Shown here piece after piece: positions 15,857-25,247 of a stretch of DNA of 64,000 bases. The translations under genes and the position numbers were made by a program. The stretch is from Fructilactobacillus myrtifloralis (GTDB lineage: Bacteria > Bacillota > Bacilli > Lactobacillales > Lactobacillaceae): positions 682,001-746,000 of the forward strand of contig NZ_CP097116.1 in assembly GCF_024029335.1 (NCBI RefSeq). Direction: 5' to 3'. The notes beneath the pieces were generated by a model. That model saw nothing but the letters and a program-made list of their open reading frames with translations, ran no database searches and had not been told where the DNA came from. Each line of letters begins with the position of its first letter. Position 1 is the first letter of the stretch.

Positions 15857-16798
15857 TTATTCGTTAAATAAGAAGCGGTTAATGATGCGTTCGGATACCT
15901 GATTATCTAAAATCTGGGAGTGTTCCGCCATCGGACCGGTTAACCGGAGTGACTCGTAGTTTTTGGCGGGCACGAGGTGCTTCAACGACGTTGCCGAAGC
16001 AGCCGAAACCCGACCGTCGGAGTTCGTGCGCTTGTCAATCACCCCGTAGATGTTTAAGACCTCGGTATTCGGATCCAAGTGCTTCGCCATCCGTTTAAAC
16101 TCGGCATAGGACGGGTAGCGACTGTTAATCGCCTGCTGGCGTTCCTGAGCTTGTTGCCGGAGCACCTCTGGATTCGGGCCACCGGGATGACCCTGGTTGG
16201 GCTTGCCCTGGTTCGGTTGGTTCCCGTTGCCAGTTTGACCCGGTTGCTGCTTCATTGGGGGAACGTTGACAGTCACCCCTTGGTACGGACCAGCAACCGA
16301 CACGAAGTGATTTAACTTCATCTGGTTCTTCTTCATTCCGTAGGTCGTCGCGTTCGTAAAGACCGCGAGACTCCCTGAGCCAAATCCAATCGCATCATAC
16401 TGTTCGTACTGGTACTTGCGGTTTAAATGGCGCAGAATGCGATTTAAGGCCGCTGATTGTTCCTTAGTGGTCTTACTCCGGTCACTGAAATTAACCTCTA
16501 CAATCGGCTGTTTGGCCTTTAAATTGCCATTCGGGTAGTAGTTAATCTGACCATCGCTCAGCACGTCGATGTGCATCGCAACGGAACCTCCCGAGCGACT
16601 CGCCGTCGTTACCAAGTGGCGTGCGGCTTGAGAGGTCCGGTTCTGGTCGGACACAAACATGATGGGTGTCTGTTGGGGCTTGTGCATCTTACTAGGCGTA
16701 AAGGTACCGTAGTGGACGTAACAAAAGCCCAGGACCACCGCCGCGAGTCCAATGATCAGGACCACAAAGTCCCATTTATTAAATATTTTTTTTTTCAA
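15857..16798 (-). CDS. Membrane-anchored alpha/beta-hydrolase-fold protein (DUF915 type) with altered nucleophile elbow
   Basis: A 313-residue protein with one N-terminal membrane helix (residues 9-27) and an extracellular alpha/beta-hydrolase domain like the DUF915 proteins common in lactobacilli. The acid (SDGRV) and His (AEHSQI) parts of the catalytic triad are present near the C-terminus. The nucleophile elbow, normally GHSMGG, reads GFGSGS, with Gly140 where Ser is expected. A Gln/Gly/Pro/Asn-rich low-complexity stretch of about 40 residues is inserted near residues 180-220. It may therefore be a non-catalytic or shifted-nucleophile member. It is divergent from the next gene and shares a terminator with pepO. 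Confidence 0.7.
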   Translation of the reverse strand: MKKKIFNKWDFVVLIIGLAAVVLGFCYVHYGTFTPSKMHKPQQTPIMFVSDQNRTSQAARHLVTTASRSGGSVAMHIDVLSDGQINYYPNGNLKAKQPIVEVNFSDRSKTTKEQSAALNRILRHLNRKYQYEQYDAIGFGSGSLAVFTNATTYGMKKNQMKLNHFVSVAGPYQGVTVNVPPMKQQPGQTGNGNQPNQGKPNQGHPGGPNPEVLRQQAQERQQAINSRYPSYAEFKRMAKHLDPNTEVLNIYGVIDKRTNSDGRVSAASATSLKHLVPAKNYESLRLTGPMAEHSQILDNQVSERIINRFLFNE

Positions 16799-16954
16799 AA
16801 AATCACCTTTTACATTATTTTCGACGAAAAATGTCTGTTACCATCATACCACAGCTCGCTCGTCTCCCACCATCTGAACCAGGCGAGAATTGATTTTTTG
16901 CCTGATTAATTATTTAATAGATAGGAGACAAATATTTTGGAGGTCAGATTAATC

Positions 16955-17476
16955 ATGGAAGTAGTTATTGGAATTTTAGGCTTTATCGGGGATTGGCTCC
17001 TCTTCATCTTTCCCCTCTACCAAGGCCAAATGGAACTGATGGAGTCCAACTCCGTGTTTGCAAAGTACCAAATCAAGGGGCACAAACCCAAAAACGCCAG
17101 CCTGTTGGAATGGATGATCCCACCCCTTTTGTTCCGGCGGATTAAACGCACGGCGGGCAAGGCCCAGATCAATGATCTGATTAACAACAAGGAAGACTTT
17201 CAAAGCTTCTACAGCTTTTATAACAAGGGGCTAGCTTGGTACTTCGTATCCTACGCCGGCTTCTTAAACGGGGTCTGCTCCACGTACGAACTAATCATCG
17301 AAAAGCTCGCCCTGGGCCGGCTCGGGATTGCGATCTTTATCGTAGTCAGCCTGCTCATCTTCTTCGCTGGCCACTACTTCGTTAGTTACCTAACCAGTGG
17401 TAAACGGGAAAAACGCTTCATCAAGAAAATGCTCCCGATCGTCAAAAACACAATTAATAATAAAAAACAGCAGTAA
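16955..17476 (+). CDS. Small integral membrane protein of unknown function
   Basis: A 173-residue protein with a hydrophobic N-terminus (about residues 1-22), a soluble middle with many basic residues, and two membrane helices near 95-115 and 125-150, ending in a Lys-rich tail. I do not recognise the family. The ATG at 16955 is used because GGAGGT lies ten bases upstream; a TTG at 16937 overlaps that site. It sits between the divergent hydrolase gene and map and looks monocistronic. Confidence 0.65.
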   Translation: MEVVIGILGFIGDWLLFIFPLYQGQMELMESNSVFAKYQIKGHKPKNASLLEWMIPPLLFRRIKRTAGKAQINDLINNKEDFQSFYSFYNKGLAWYFVSYAGFLNGVCSTYELIIEKLALGRLGIAIFIVVSLLIFFAGHYFVSYLTSGKREKRFIKKMLPIVKNTINNKKQQ

Positions 17477-17577
17477 GCGGTCACTCGACGTCGTGAGGAC
17501 CCGAACAACCTGATTCGTGGTATAGTGACGATGAAGACTCAGGACCACTACTGCACTAGCACCAAAGGAGAACAACA

Positions 17578-18369
17578 TTGATTACCTTAAAATCAGAACG
17601 TGAAATTAAGAAAATGGCCGAATCAGGCGCCGTCCTAGCAGGTGTCCACAAGGGGCTCCAGAAACTGATTAAACCCGGACTAGATACCTGGGAAATCGAA
17701 GAATTCGCGGATAAATACATCACCGACCACGGTGCCACCCCGTCCGAAAAGGGCTTTGACGGCTACAAGTTTGGGACCTGTATCTCTATCAACGACGAGG
17801 TCGCCCACGGGATCCCCCGCAAGGGCTTAAAACTGAAGTCCGGAGACATCGTCAAGGTCGACATGTGCGTCAACAAGGACGGCTTTGAAAGTGACTCTTG
17901 CTGGACCTACGCGGTCGGGAAGATTAGTCCCGAAGCGCAAAAACTGATGGACGTAACCAAGGAAGCTCTGTACAAGGGCATCGACCAAGCCCAGGTCGGT
18001 AACCGGCTCGGTGACATTGGCTACGCCATCGAACACTATGTCGAAGACGAAAACCACATGGGCGACGTCCGCGAACTGATTGGCCACGGAATCCAACCCA
18101 CGATTCACGAAGAACCAGCCGTCCCAGCCTACGGAGAAAAAGGTCGTGGTCTGCGCTTACGGCCCGGAATGACGATCACGATTGAACCGATGGTGACGCT
18201 CGGGGACTGGCGGATCAAGGACCGCTTCGATGACAAGGACGACTGGACCTACTACGTCACAGAAGATGGTTCCCTCTCCGCCCAGTACGAACACACCTTG
18301 GCGATTACGGAAGACGGCCCGAAGATTCTGACGTCGCAGGATCCGAAGGAAGATGAGAAATATTTGTAG
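17578..18369 (+). CDS. map: Type I methionine aminopeptidase
   Basis: A 263-residue metalloenzyme that removes the initiator Met from nascent proteins. The metal ligands are visible in order: Asp in VKVDMCVNKDG, Asp in ESDSCWTYAVG, His in LIGHGIQPTIHEEP, Glu in TIEPMVTLG and Glu in YEHTLAITEDG. The start is a TTG (17578-17580) six to seven bases after AAAGGAGA; no ATG with a ribosome site is nearby. TATAGT at 17521-17526 is the likely -10. It is the last core gene before the accessory region and has its own terminator. Confidence 0.93.
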   Translation: MITLKSEREIKKMAESGAVLAGVHKGLQKLIKPGLDTWEIEEFADKYITDHGATPSEKGFDGYKFGTCISINDEVAHGIPRKGLKLKSGDIVKVDMCVNKDGFESDSCWTYAVGKISPEAQKLMDVTKEALYKGIDQAQVGNRLGDIGYAIEHYVEDENHMGDVRELIGHGIQPTIHEEPAVPAYGEKGRGLRLRPGMTITIEPMVTLGDWRIKDRFDDKDDWTYYVTEDGSLSAQYEHTLAITEDGPKILTSQDPKEDEKYL

Positions 18370-18381
18370 AATTGAATAATA

Positions 18382-18421
18382 TAAAAAATACCCACGAAAT
18401 TAGATTCGTGAGTATTTTTTT
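18382..18421. terminator. Intrinsic terminator at the left edge of the accessory region
   Basis: AATAC-CACGAA and TTCGTG-GTATT arms followed by seven T; it also has A-rich flanks suited to the converging abiH transcript. Everything to the right until about 25500 is markedly AT-richer. Confidence 0.85.
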
Positions 18422-18438
18422 ATTATATGTGATTATAC

Positions 18439-19761
18439 CTATACTGCCTTGATTTTAATTCGATTTTCCAAATTTAATTTATGCAATAAATTTTTACCTT
18501 TTGCATTTTCCATTGATTCACCGTACTCATTAATTAGATTCCAAACGTTATTAATGTTTTGGTTAACAATTTGTTCTTTTTTGTTTGAATTATAAACTGA
18601 ATAATAAAAAACTAAATTAATTTGAGAGCCGTATAAATCATAGTAATCAAAAATTGACTGAAAATAAGAATAATCTGCTTCAGCTAAAGAATGTCCATAA
18701 AAATAAATTGTATCAATAGATTTTAGATTTGGTAAAACTTTTTTATGCTTTTCAGTATTAGACATAATTTGATAAGTTTTTGTGAATTGATTAAAAATTA
18801 AACTCTCATTATTGTTATTTGCTTTTTCAATGATTGATGCATCTACACCGACAATAGGATTATCAGTATTACCATGAATGTTACTAACTGTTTCAACATG
18901 TCTATCTTTAGATGAAAAAGGATCAGTATAGTTAAAATTTAAAACATTATAATTATTTGCAATTCCAAAACTTTTAAGTAAATTTTGAGAGTTAACTAAA
19001 TAATCATTACGTTCGGACTTTTTTTCAATATATTTACCTAAATTATCCTCAAATTTATTAAGTTGATTGACCATAAAATTAATAAAATAATTAGGTGTAT
19101 GACTTTCAATTTGATATTCAAATATATTTATTAAAAAAAAGACACATAATAATTGTATATCTTTATGAACTGACATATCTATTAATTTATCAAAATCAGA
19201 AACTTGAGCAATAAATTCATCTTCAGGTGCATCTTCAGATAGTTCACCAGGTGTTTCTTCATTTATAATATATTGTTTACTTTCTTTAATTTTATCAATG
19301 AGATTATAAACTCTATTAAAAGTTCCGTTAGTTATTAGGTCACTTATCCGTTGTTCTACATCAGACCAATTCTTACCAATATTATCTACTTTTATGTATT
19401 TAAAATATAAATCAAAAAAAGAAAGCTTATCTTCTAATAAATTATTTGAAATACTGTTTATCTTTTCATACTCATCAAAAATTCTTAAAGCATCAGAAAA
19501 CATGCGTTTACGCTCACCATCAATAAATAAATCTCTTCCTTTTTTAAAATTTTTTCTATACATCTCAATATTAATTTTATTTGTTAATTTGTTTAATATT
19601 ACTAATGAAAATGAATTCGATGATTCTATATTCTTCAAATTAGTAAATATTTCATCATTCCCTAACGAATCAAAATAATCAGAAAATCTAGTTTCCAATT
19701 TACATTTCAAATCAAATCCATTACCAATAACTAATAAATCTTTTTTTATATCATTTTCCAT
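18439..19761 (-). CDS. abiH: AbiH-family phage-resistance protein
   Basis: A 440-residue protein of the AbiH family, named for lactococcal abortive infection. The N-terminal LLVIGNGFDLKCKLETRFSDYF (residues 9-30) is the family hallmark and resembles a SIR2-type nucleotide-binding turn. The C-terminal IDTIYFYGHSLAEADYSYF near residue 360 is the second hallmark. The biochemical activity of AbiH is unknown to me. It is AT-rich compared with flanking core genes, indicating transfer. It lies 31 bp downstream of an HNH-like gene on the same strand with no promoter between, so the pair is probably one transcript. Confidence 0.85.
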   Translation of the reverse strand: MENDIKKDLLVIGNGFDLKCKLETRFSDYFDSLGNDEIFTNLKNIESSNSFSLVILNKLTNKINIEMYRKNFKKGRDLFIDGERKRMFSDALRIFDEYEKINSISNNLLEDKLSFFDLYFKYIKVDNIGKNWSDVEQRISDLITNGTFNRVYNLIDKIKESKQYIINEETPGELSEDAPEDEFIAQVSDFDKLIDMSVHKDIQLLCVFFLINIFEYQIESHTPNYFINFMVNQLNKFEDNLGKYIEKKSERNDYLVNSQNLLKSFGIANNYNVLNFNYTDPFSSKDRHVETVSNIHGNTDNPIVGVDASIIEKANNNNESLIFNQFTKTYQIMSNTEKHKKVLPNLKSIDTIYFYGHSLAEADYSYFQSIFDYYDLYGSQINLVFYYSVYNSNKKEQIVNQNINNVWNLINEYGESMENAKGKNLLHKLNLENRIKIKAV

Positions 19762-19792
19762 TTAATTAAATCCTTTTTAAAAATTATTGATT

Positions 19793-20518
19793 TTATTTTA
19801 TCAAACCATCCAATTCATTAATTATATCTGTTATTCTTCTTTCATAAATATAAATGTTTGAACCATCTCTATAAACAAAATCTGTATATAAATATCTACT
19901 TTCACTTGAATAGAGATGTTTTACATTCTTTTTCAAACTTTCATATCCATTATTTTTTTTATCAAAATTAGGTACATCAAATGCAATAATTATAATCGCA
20001 TGCAAAAAAGCATGCTCTAAAACGTTACAACGCACTAAATTTTCTGATTTATGATTATCATAATTCCAAAAATTGGAATAAATCCATGCTTCTTCATCTT
20101 TATAATCATTTGCTTTATATTGACTATATTTTTTATAAATACTAATTGGACTACCTAAATTTAAAAAAAGTGCTTCATTTATATGATGTAAATGAATCCA
20201 GCAACAATCACCATTTCTCTTTGGTTTATTTGGTGATATATTAGCCTTTCTGTTTATATTATGTTTATTTATATATTTTTTATATTTTTTCAAATGATTA
20301 TAGTAGGAATCTTTATTATAATATGCTTTTTTAGGTTTACAATGCTGTTTATTTAAGAAGTCAATAAAAGCAAAATATAAACATTTACCCAATTTCTTGT
20401 TTTGTTCTCTATTTAAATCCTTTTTTAGTATTTTATAAATTGCCAAAAAAATTTCTATTTCAGAAATACTTCTATTAATATCACTTATTTCAGCATATTT
20501 AAAATTAGCATCAGTCAT
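19793..20518 (-). CDS. HNH-like protein encoded upstream of abiH
   Basis: A 241-residue AT-rich gene of uncertain function. The centre contains WIHLHHINEALF (about residues 108-119) and, 50 residues later, SENLVRCNVLEHAFLHAIIII. The pattern HHI...NLV.C..LEH..LH resembles HNH proteins found in lactobacilli and phages, so I infer a nuclease-like fold, but the metal site is not proved. TAGGAGATAATTT precedes the ATG, and a TATA-rich promoter lies just upstream. It is the first gene of a two-gene unit with abiH. An alternative is a prophage-derived remnant, but no other phage gene is present. Confidence 0.6.
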   Translation of the reverse strand: MTDANFKYAEISDINRSISEIEIFLAIYKILKKDLNREQNKKLGKCLYFAFIDFLNKQHCKPKKAYYNKDSYYNHLKKYKKYINKHNINRKANISPNKPKRNGDCCWIHLHHINEALFLNLGSPISIYKKYSQYKANDYKDEEAWIYSNFWNYDNHKSENLVRCNVLEHAFLHAIIIIAFDVPNFDKKNNGYESLKKNVKHLYSSESRYLYTDFVYRDGSNIYIYERRITDIINELDGLIK

Positions 20519-20583
20519 ATAAATTATCTCCTATTTTATATAATATCAAAAAAATAACTATATAATGTATTTTTTAATGAATG

Positions 20584-21490
20584 TCACTGCAACTTGTTTA
20601 ACATCTACAAAAATAGGATACTTACTATTTTCCGCATATTGCTTCGTAAATTAAGTGTAATACAAATTAATGCATTCATTTCTAAATTAAAAATCAACTT
20701 TATAAAATCTTGCTACTTATCAGCTTCCAAAACCTGATTCGCATAGTTCAATTGTAATGTATGGCATTGTGATAATCTATATTAAATACTAATCCTAAAC
20801 GTCATCAATGTAACTTACTTCAAGTTATTAATAAGTTACATTATTGAAATTTAGTACTAATTTTTCAATAATGTATCTGGTTAGACCTACTAAAACATTA
20901 ACGAATTAAGTATCTTAATCAATAATTAGATTAGACATAAAATTTGAAAATCTCTAGATGTAATTCAATTTAGTGATAATTAATCAGCCATTCCTTATAT
21001 CTATTATAAGTAAAGCTTAGGATTATAAATGTGTTAATTAAAATCGAATATAATTTTACTGAATAAGTTTAATATAGTTTTTTCTACTTATAACGAGTAA
21101 ACCAATAGTTGTTCTTGATTAATTAGATACAAATTTAGATTCAACTTAATCTTCATACTTGTAATACAAAATATTTCTAAAAATACCTTATAATCATTAA
21201 TTAAACAAAATTTTATTGGTGGTGCATTGTTGTTTATAAAATATATACAACAACTGTCATTTCACAAACTAATAAATATATTTCAACATTTGTTTTTGGT
21301 TATCTTGATTGTATAAGTATTTTTTATGAAAATTAATAAACATCAATCTTGAACTAACTACTGATGCTGTCCACTAAAGACACGAATATTTAGTCGTTTT
21401 AACATACAATAGGTTATTACTAGTTCATGATTTCAATCCAATTAAAAAGCCAAAGGGTTATTGCGTCATTTCGTTGTCCAAATTAATTGA
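20584..21490 (-). pseudogene. Decayed copy of the sigma-factor/DUF1659/DUF2922 cassette
   Basis: This gene-free stretch (within 20519-21693) is a heavily mutated copy of 24726-25402, in the same orientation. Two blocks of 24 bases are identical: 20616-20639 equals 24757-24780, and 20734-20757 equals 24885-24908. Between and beyond them similarity persists with many stops. On the minus strand the remnant near 21360-21420 still reads GMLKRLNIR...QLVQD, matching GVLKRLNIRPFHTNYQDLVQE of the sigma fragment at 25248-25364. No open frame survives. The remainder, 21490-21693, is AT-rich leader of the methyltransferase gene; I see nothing else in it. Confidence 0.75.
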
Positions 21491-21693
21491 TTATTATAAT
21501 TTTATTATTAATAAACACATAGAATATCGACAATTTTTAATAAAAAAATGGTAAAATATTTAATTCAGTTAGTAAATATGAATAAGTTTAACGTATTTAT
21601 AAATGGATTATTTGATCTTTTTTTTAAACTAATATACAATTAATTTAACAATAAAACTGGGATACAAATTAAAAATATTTAGGGTGGGATAAA

Positions 21694-22983
21694 ATGTCTA
21701 AAAAATCAATTAAAGTTTTAGAACTTTTTGCTGGAGTTGGAGGGTTTAGAATTGGATTAGAGAATTCTGATAAAAAATATTTCCAAACTAAATGGTCAAA
21801 CCAATTTGAACCTGCAAGAAAATCTCAAGATGCATTTGAGGTATATAACTATAGATTTCCTGACTCAGAAAATATTGGGATAGATATTAATAATATTAGT
21901 GACGAAAAATTCAAATCTATGGATGCAGATATGATTGTAGGGGGATTCCCTTGTCAAGACTATTCTGTAGCTAGATCAACTAAGAATGAGTTAGGAATTA
22001 ATGGAAAAAAGGGCGTTCTATTTTGGCAAATAATTAGAGCCATTCAAGATATTAAGCCTAAGTACCTATTGTTAGAAAATGTAGATAGATTACTAAAGGC
22101 ACCAGCAAAACAAAGAGGTCGTGACTTTGCAGTTATGCTGACAGCATTAAATAAATTAAATTACTCAGTTGAATGGCGAGTAATAAATGCAGCCGATTAC
22201 GGACAAGCACAGAGAAGAAGAAGAACCTATATCTTTATTTTTAGAAATGATTTGAATTATGCTAAAAAACTCGATGAAGAATTTGAAAATACAAATTTAT
22301 TAAAAAATGAAGATACTTATGACGAGTACATTTTTAAAAGTGGATTATTTGCTAAAGAATTCCCAATTGAAAAAAAGCCATATAAAAATAGAAAAGTTTT
22401 TTATGAATTACCTAGTGATATAGTAGATACTTCTGATAACTTTTCAGGTAAAGTTTTCAACACTGGGATTATGCGTCATGGGATTTATTATTCAATAGAT
22501 ACTAAGCCATTAGAAACAGAGAAACCGATTCCATTAAAAGATATCATCCAAAATGAAAAAGATGTTCCCGAGAAATTTTACATTAATAATGAAGAAAAAC
22601 TCAAAAAATTCAAATATCTACGAGGACCAAAAAGGAAAGAAAGAAAAACAGCAGATGGACATATATACACATACAGTGAAGGTGGGATGAATCCAACTGA
22701 TGATTTAAATCTTCCCGGCAGAACTATGCTTACTTCTGAAGGTTCCGTTAATAGATCTACTCATTTATTAAAAATAAACAATAGATATCGGTTATTAACT
22801 CCAGTTGAAGCAGAAAGGCTCCAATCATTCCCAGATGATTGGACAAAATATAAAATCGTAGATGGTAAAAAAGTTGAAGTTGCAGATAGAATGAGAATGT
22901 TTTTTATGGGCAACGCATTAGTTACGAACATCATTAAGCGAATTGGTGACGGAATTAAAAAGATTGATTTAAATGAAAATTAA
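21694..22983 (+). CDS. C5-cytosine DNA methyltransferase of a type II R-M system
   Basis: A 429-residue 5-methylcytosine methyltransferase. Motif I (LELFAGVGGFRIGLE) is near residue 9, motif IV with the catalytic cysteine (GGFPCQDYS) near 86-94, motif VI (LLLENVDRLL) near 129 and motif VIII (QAQRRRRTYIF) near 170. The target-recognition region lies at about 200-340, followed by motif IX/X (RLLTPVEAERLQSFPDDW, MGNALVTNII). It protects DNA from the convergent Sau3AI-like nuclease, so GATC is the inferred target. GGGTGGGAT is the ribosome site. AT-rich composition indicates transfer. Confidence 0.92.
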   Translation: MSKKSIKVLELFAGVGGFRIGLENSDKKYFQTKWSNQFEPARKSQDAFEVYNYRFPDSENIGIDINNISDEKFKSMDADMIVGGFPCQDYSVARSTKNELGINGKKGVLFWQIIRAIQDIKPKYLLLENVDRLLKAPAKQRGRDFAVMLTALNKLNYSVEWRVINAADYGQAQRRRRTYIFIFRNDLNYAKKLDEEFENTNLLKNEDTYDEYIFKSGLFAKEFPIEKKPYKNRKVFYELPSDIVDTSDNFSGKVFNTGIMRHGIYYSIDTKPLETEKPIPLKDIIQNEKDVPEKFYINNEEKLKKFKYLRGPKRKERKTADGHIYTYSEGGMNPTDDLNLPGRTMLTSEGSVNRSTHLLKINNRYRLLTPVEAERLQSFPDDWTKYKIVDGKKVEVADRMRMFFMGNALVTNIIKRIGDGIKKIDLNEN

Positions 22984-23013
22984 AACAGATGCTTTTAGGC
23001 ATCTGTTTTTTTA
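22983..23013. terminator. Bidirectional terminator between methyltransferase and nuclease genes
   Basis: AAACAGATGC and GCATCTGTTT arms with a six-base loop and T run. The hairpin overlaps the last codons of the nuclease gene, so the two genes have almost no spacer. Confidence 0.85.
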
Positions 23014-24473
23014 GATATTAGGTTTTTAACTACTTTTCTAATAAAAGTATTATTAATCCAAAAAGATTGAATGGTCATGAAATTATCATCAAAATCTGCT
23101 GGCTTATTGGTCCACTGCGCAGGAGTAGGTAATCTTGATGATGATGAACTATTTACGTAGCTACTTGTAGATGCATGTGGACGAACATGAATAATCATAT
23201 TATTCTTTTGTTTTATAAAATTATTATGGACATGATTTCCATCATAATAAAGTTTAACTCCAGTTTTAACTTTATTCTTAGTATCTTCCCAAACTTCCTT
23301 AATCGGTCCATTGATTAATTCTTTCGGGAATGTATAAAATTTAATTCCTTTTAAAATATTATTTCCATTTTCATCTTCTTGAAAAACAATAAACAGGAAT
23401 TTACTTTCAGATAAATAAATATTCAAGTCAGCAACTGCCATTTCATCTTCATCATCCCAATATTCATTAACAAGATTACAAAACTTAAAATAATTCAATG
23501 ACATACTTTCTTTATTTATCCCTTTACTATCAAACTGGATGGTTTTAGGAATAATAGACGATTTTTCAAATTCTTCAATGTTATTTAAATTACCATTATT
23601 TTTATTAATTCCTAATATGGCTCTAACAATCATATTATGAAAGTTTTTTGGTGCCTTATTTTTTGTTGTTATCAAATTAACATCTAATTTTTTGGCAATT
23701 TGAATATCAGTTAAACCAACGTAATTTTTAAATCTTTTCTCAATTACTTCTTCAAGAGAATTATTTTTTAACTCGATTGAATTTTTTATAACAGCATCAT
23801 CATGTTTATTTCCTATAACTTTTTCGTTCAATAAGTATGTCATAAATTTATTTTTAAACGAAAAAGCTCTTTGCTTAGCTGGCTGATTAGAATGAGGCTG
23901 TTGCCGCTTTGAATTCTTATTTGCCCCCTTTGTACAAGCAGCCAAATAGTTAGTAGCACTTTCACTCAATTCCTCAGCTTTACCTTTATGAACAAAATCT
24001 TGGATTATCTCCCAATCTTTTTTTATAATTTCAAAATCTTTAGGTGATTTTTGCATTTGATACATGATGATATATTTGAATTCAAAATTATCAGGACTAA
24101 TATTTTCTAAATATTCATAAAATGCGATTTCTAAAACTCTATTCTTATGCAGAAAATGACTGTTATCGAAGCTTTCTTTATCCAATTTATTATAGTCAAT
24201 AATATTTAAAACTAATCGTTCCTTAGAGCTATAAAGATTTCCATTAGTCTTTCTCTTCAATTTTTTAAATGGGGTTGCTTTTAATTCTGAAACACCTAAA
24301 TCTGGTTCGCTCTTATTATCTTTTTCCTTTCCAAACCATGCTTCAAAAATATCACCCATTAAGTTTTTATTACTATTAACCTTTAAATTTAGTTCTTTTG
24401 CTAATTCACCTTGTGTCTTACCTTTTATTTTTAAAGCTTTATTATGAACTGATTCTTTACTTTCATACTCCAT
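22995..24473 (-). CDS. Sau3AI/MutH-like type II restriction endonuclease (predicted GATC)
   Basis: A 492-residue restriction enzyme of the Sau3AI type, which carries two MutH-like domains. The first has GKTQGELAKELNL, the segment LMGDIFEAWFG, and the active-site pattern NKSEPDLGVSELKATPFKK (Asp...Glu-x-Lys, about residues 55-70). Further family marks are TNYLAACTKGANKNS and KQRAFSFKNKFMTYLLN near residues 185-235. A second domain near 245-480 has LEEVIEKRFKNYVGLTDIQIAKKL, as in Sau3AI. It converges on its methyltransferase. The recognition sequence is inferred from the family. Confidence 0.88.
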   Translation of the reverse strand: MEYESKESVHNKALKIKGKTQGELAKELNLKVNSNKNLMGDIFEAWFGKEKDNKSEPDLGVSELKATPFKKLKRKTNGNLYSSKERLVLNIIDYNKLDKESFDNSHFLHKNRVLEIAFYEYLENISPDNFEFKYIIMYQMQKSPKDFEIIKKDWEIIQDFVHKGKAEELSESATNYLAACTKGANKNSKRQQPHSNQPAKQRAFSFKNKFMTYLLNEKVIGNKHDDAVIKNSIELKNNSLEEVIEKRFKNYVGLTDIQIAKKLDVNLITTKNKAPKNFHNMIVRAILGINKNNGNLNNIEEFEKSSIIPKTIQFDSKGINKESMSLNYFKFCNLVNEYWDDEDEMAVADLNIYLSESKFLFIVFQEDENGNNILKGIKFYTFPKELINGPIKEVWEDTKNKVKTGVKLYYDGNHVHNNFIKQKNNMIIHVRPHASTSSYVNSSSSSRLPTPAQWTNKPADFDDNFMTIQSFWINNTFIRKVVKNLISKKTDA

Positions 24474-24678
24474 TTAAAATACCCTTCATTTTAAATAATT
24501 TAATAATACAATTGTATCGTTCAATTAATTAAATAAAAAGTTAAAATGCAATAAATATTAGTAATATTTATAATTATTATATATACGCAATTCTTTGACT
24601 TATTAAGATTAAACTCGGATTAAACAATATAAATTTAGTTACATCATATTATCTACATTCATTTAGATAATTAAACAA

Positions 24679-24712
24679 AAAAGCAATCCACCTAGACTAG
24701 GCGGATTGCTTA
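24679..24712 (-). terminator. Intrinsic terminator of the DUF1659/DUF2922 operon
   Basis: On the minus strand GCAATCCGCCTAG and CTAGGTGGATTGC arms (one mismatch) are followed by six T. The interval 24474-24678 is AT-rich with no gene; it holds the nuclease promoter region. Confidence 0.85.
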
Positions 24713-24725
24713 ATTATATTAATTA

Positions 24726-24959
24726 TTATGCAACTTTTTTAATTTCACCAAAAATTGGATACTTACTATTTTCCGCATATCTGGCAGCAACAGGAGTAGC
24801 ATACAAATTGATTCCATCCTTTTTAAACATTTCCAAAGCCGAAATTCGCTTCATCAAATCTTCCACTTTAGATGCTTCCAAGTTCTGATTCGCATAGTTC
24901 AATTGTAAAGTCCGTACCTTGTGTTGTTCCGTCTTAAATACTAATTCTAAAATTTTCAT
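24726..24959 (-). CDS. DUF2922 small protein
   Basis: A 77-residue protein matching DUF2922: MKILELVFKTEQHKVRTLQLNY, then a SKVEDLMKRISALEMF helix and the RYAENSKYPIFGEI end. Function is unknown; in Firmicutes it commonly follows a DUF1659 gene, as here (15 bp apart). It is the second intact member of a cassette whose other copy at 20584-21490 has decayed. It ends at a clear terminator. Confidence 0.75.
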   Translation of the reverse strand: MKILELVFKTEQHKVRTLQLNYANQNLEASKVEDLMKRISALEMFKKDGINLYATPVAARYAENSKYPIFGEIKKVA

Positions 24960-24974
24960 GTAAAATCCCCCTGT

Positions 24975-25178
24975 TTACGCTGTAATTACATTAACGTCAT
25001 TCAACACAACTTTTTCCACAGTATCTCCGGTTAGTTCTGTTAAAATTTTCCCGAATTCCGTCACTTGGTCAGCAGTTAAATCATCAGTAAGGTTCGCAAA
25101 ACCACGTCGCATCCCTTTTTCGTGTACTGCGCCTACCATTGTGTACGTTGCGGTCGTTTTTAACCAACTTTTCTTCAT
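24975..25178 (-). CDS. DUF1659-like small protein
   Basis: A 67-residue protein with a DUF1659-like layout: short basic N-terminus, RRGFANLTDDLTADQVTEFGKILTELTG helix and a VEKVVLNDVNVI strand. AAAGGAGA lies eight bases before the ATG. It is co-directional with DUF2922 and downstream of a truncated sigma-factor gene. Both small genes remain open with good ribosome sites, so they may still be expressed. Function is unknown. Confidence 0.7.
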   Translation of the reverse strand: MKKSWLKTTATYTMVGAVHEKGMRRGFANLTDDLTADQVTEFGKILTELTGDTVEKVVLNDVNVITA

Positions 25179-25247
25179 AATTCATTCTCCTTTGTGTTTT
25201 TAATAGTAGTAAATGATTGGCCAAACCCTACATATATTAGTAGCGTT

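Noticed and set aside
19793-20518. Prophage remnant
   Set aside because: The HNH-like gene resembles phage-associated proteins, but no integrase, terminase, capsid or lysis gene is present in the region.
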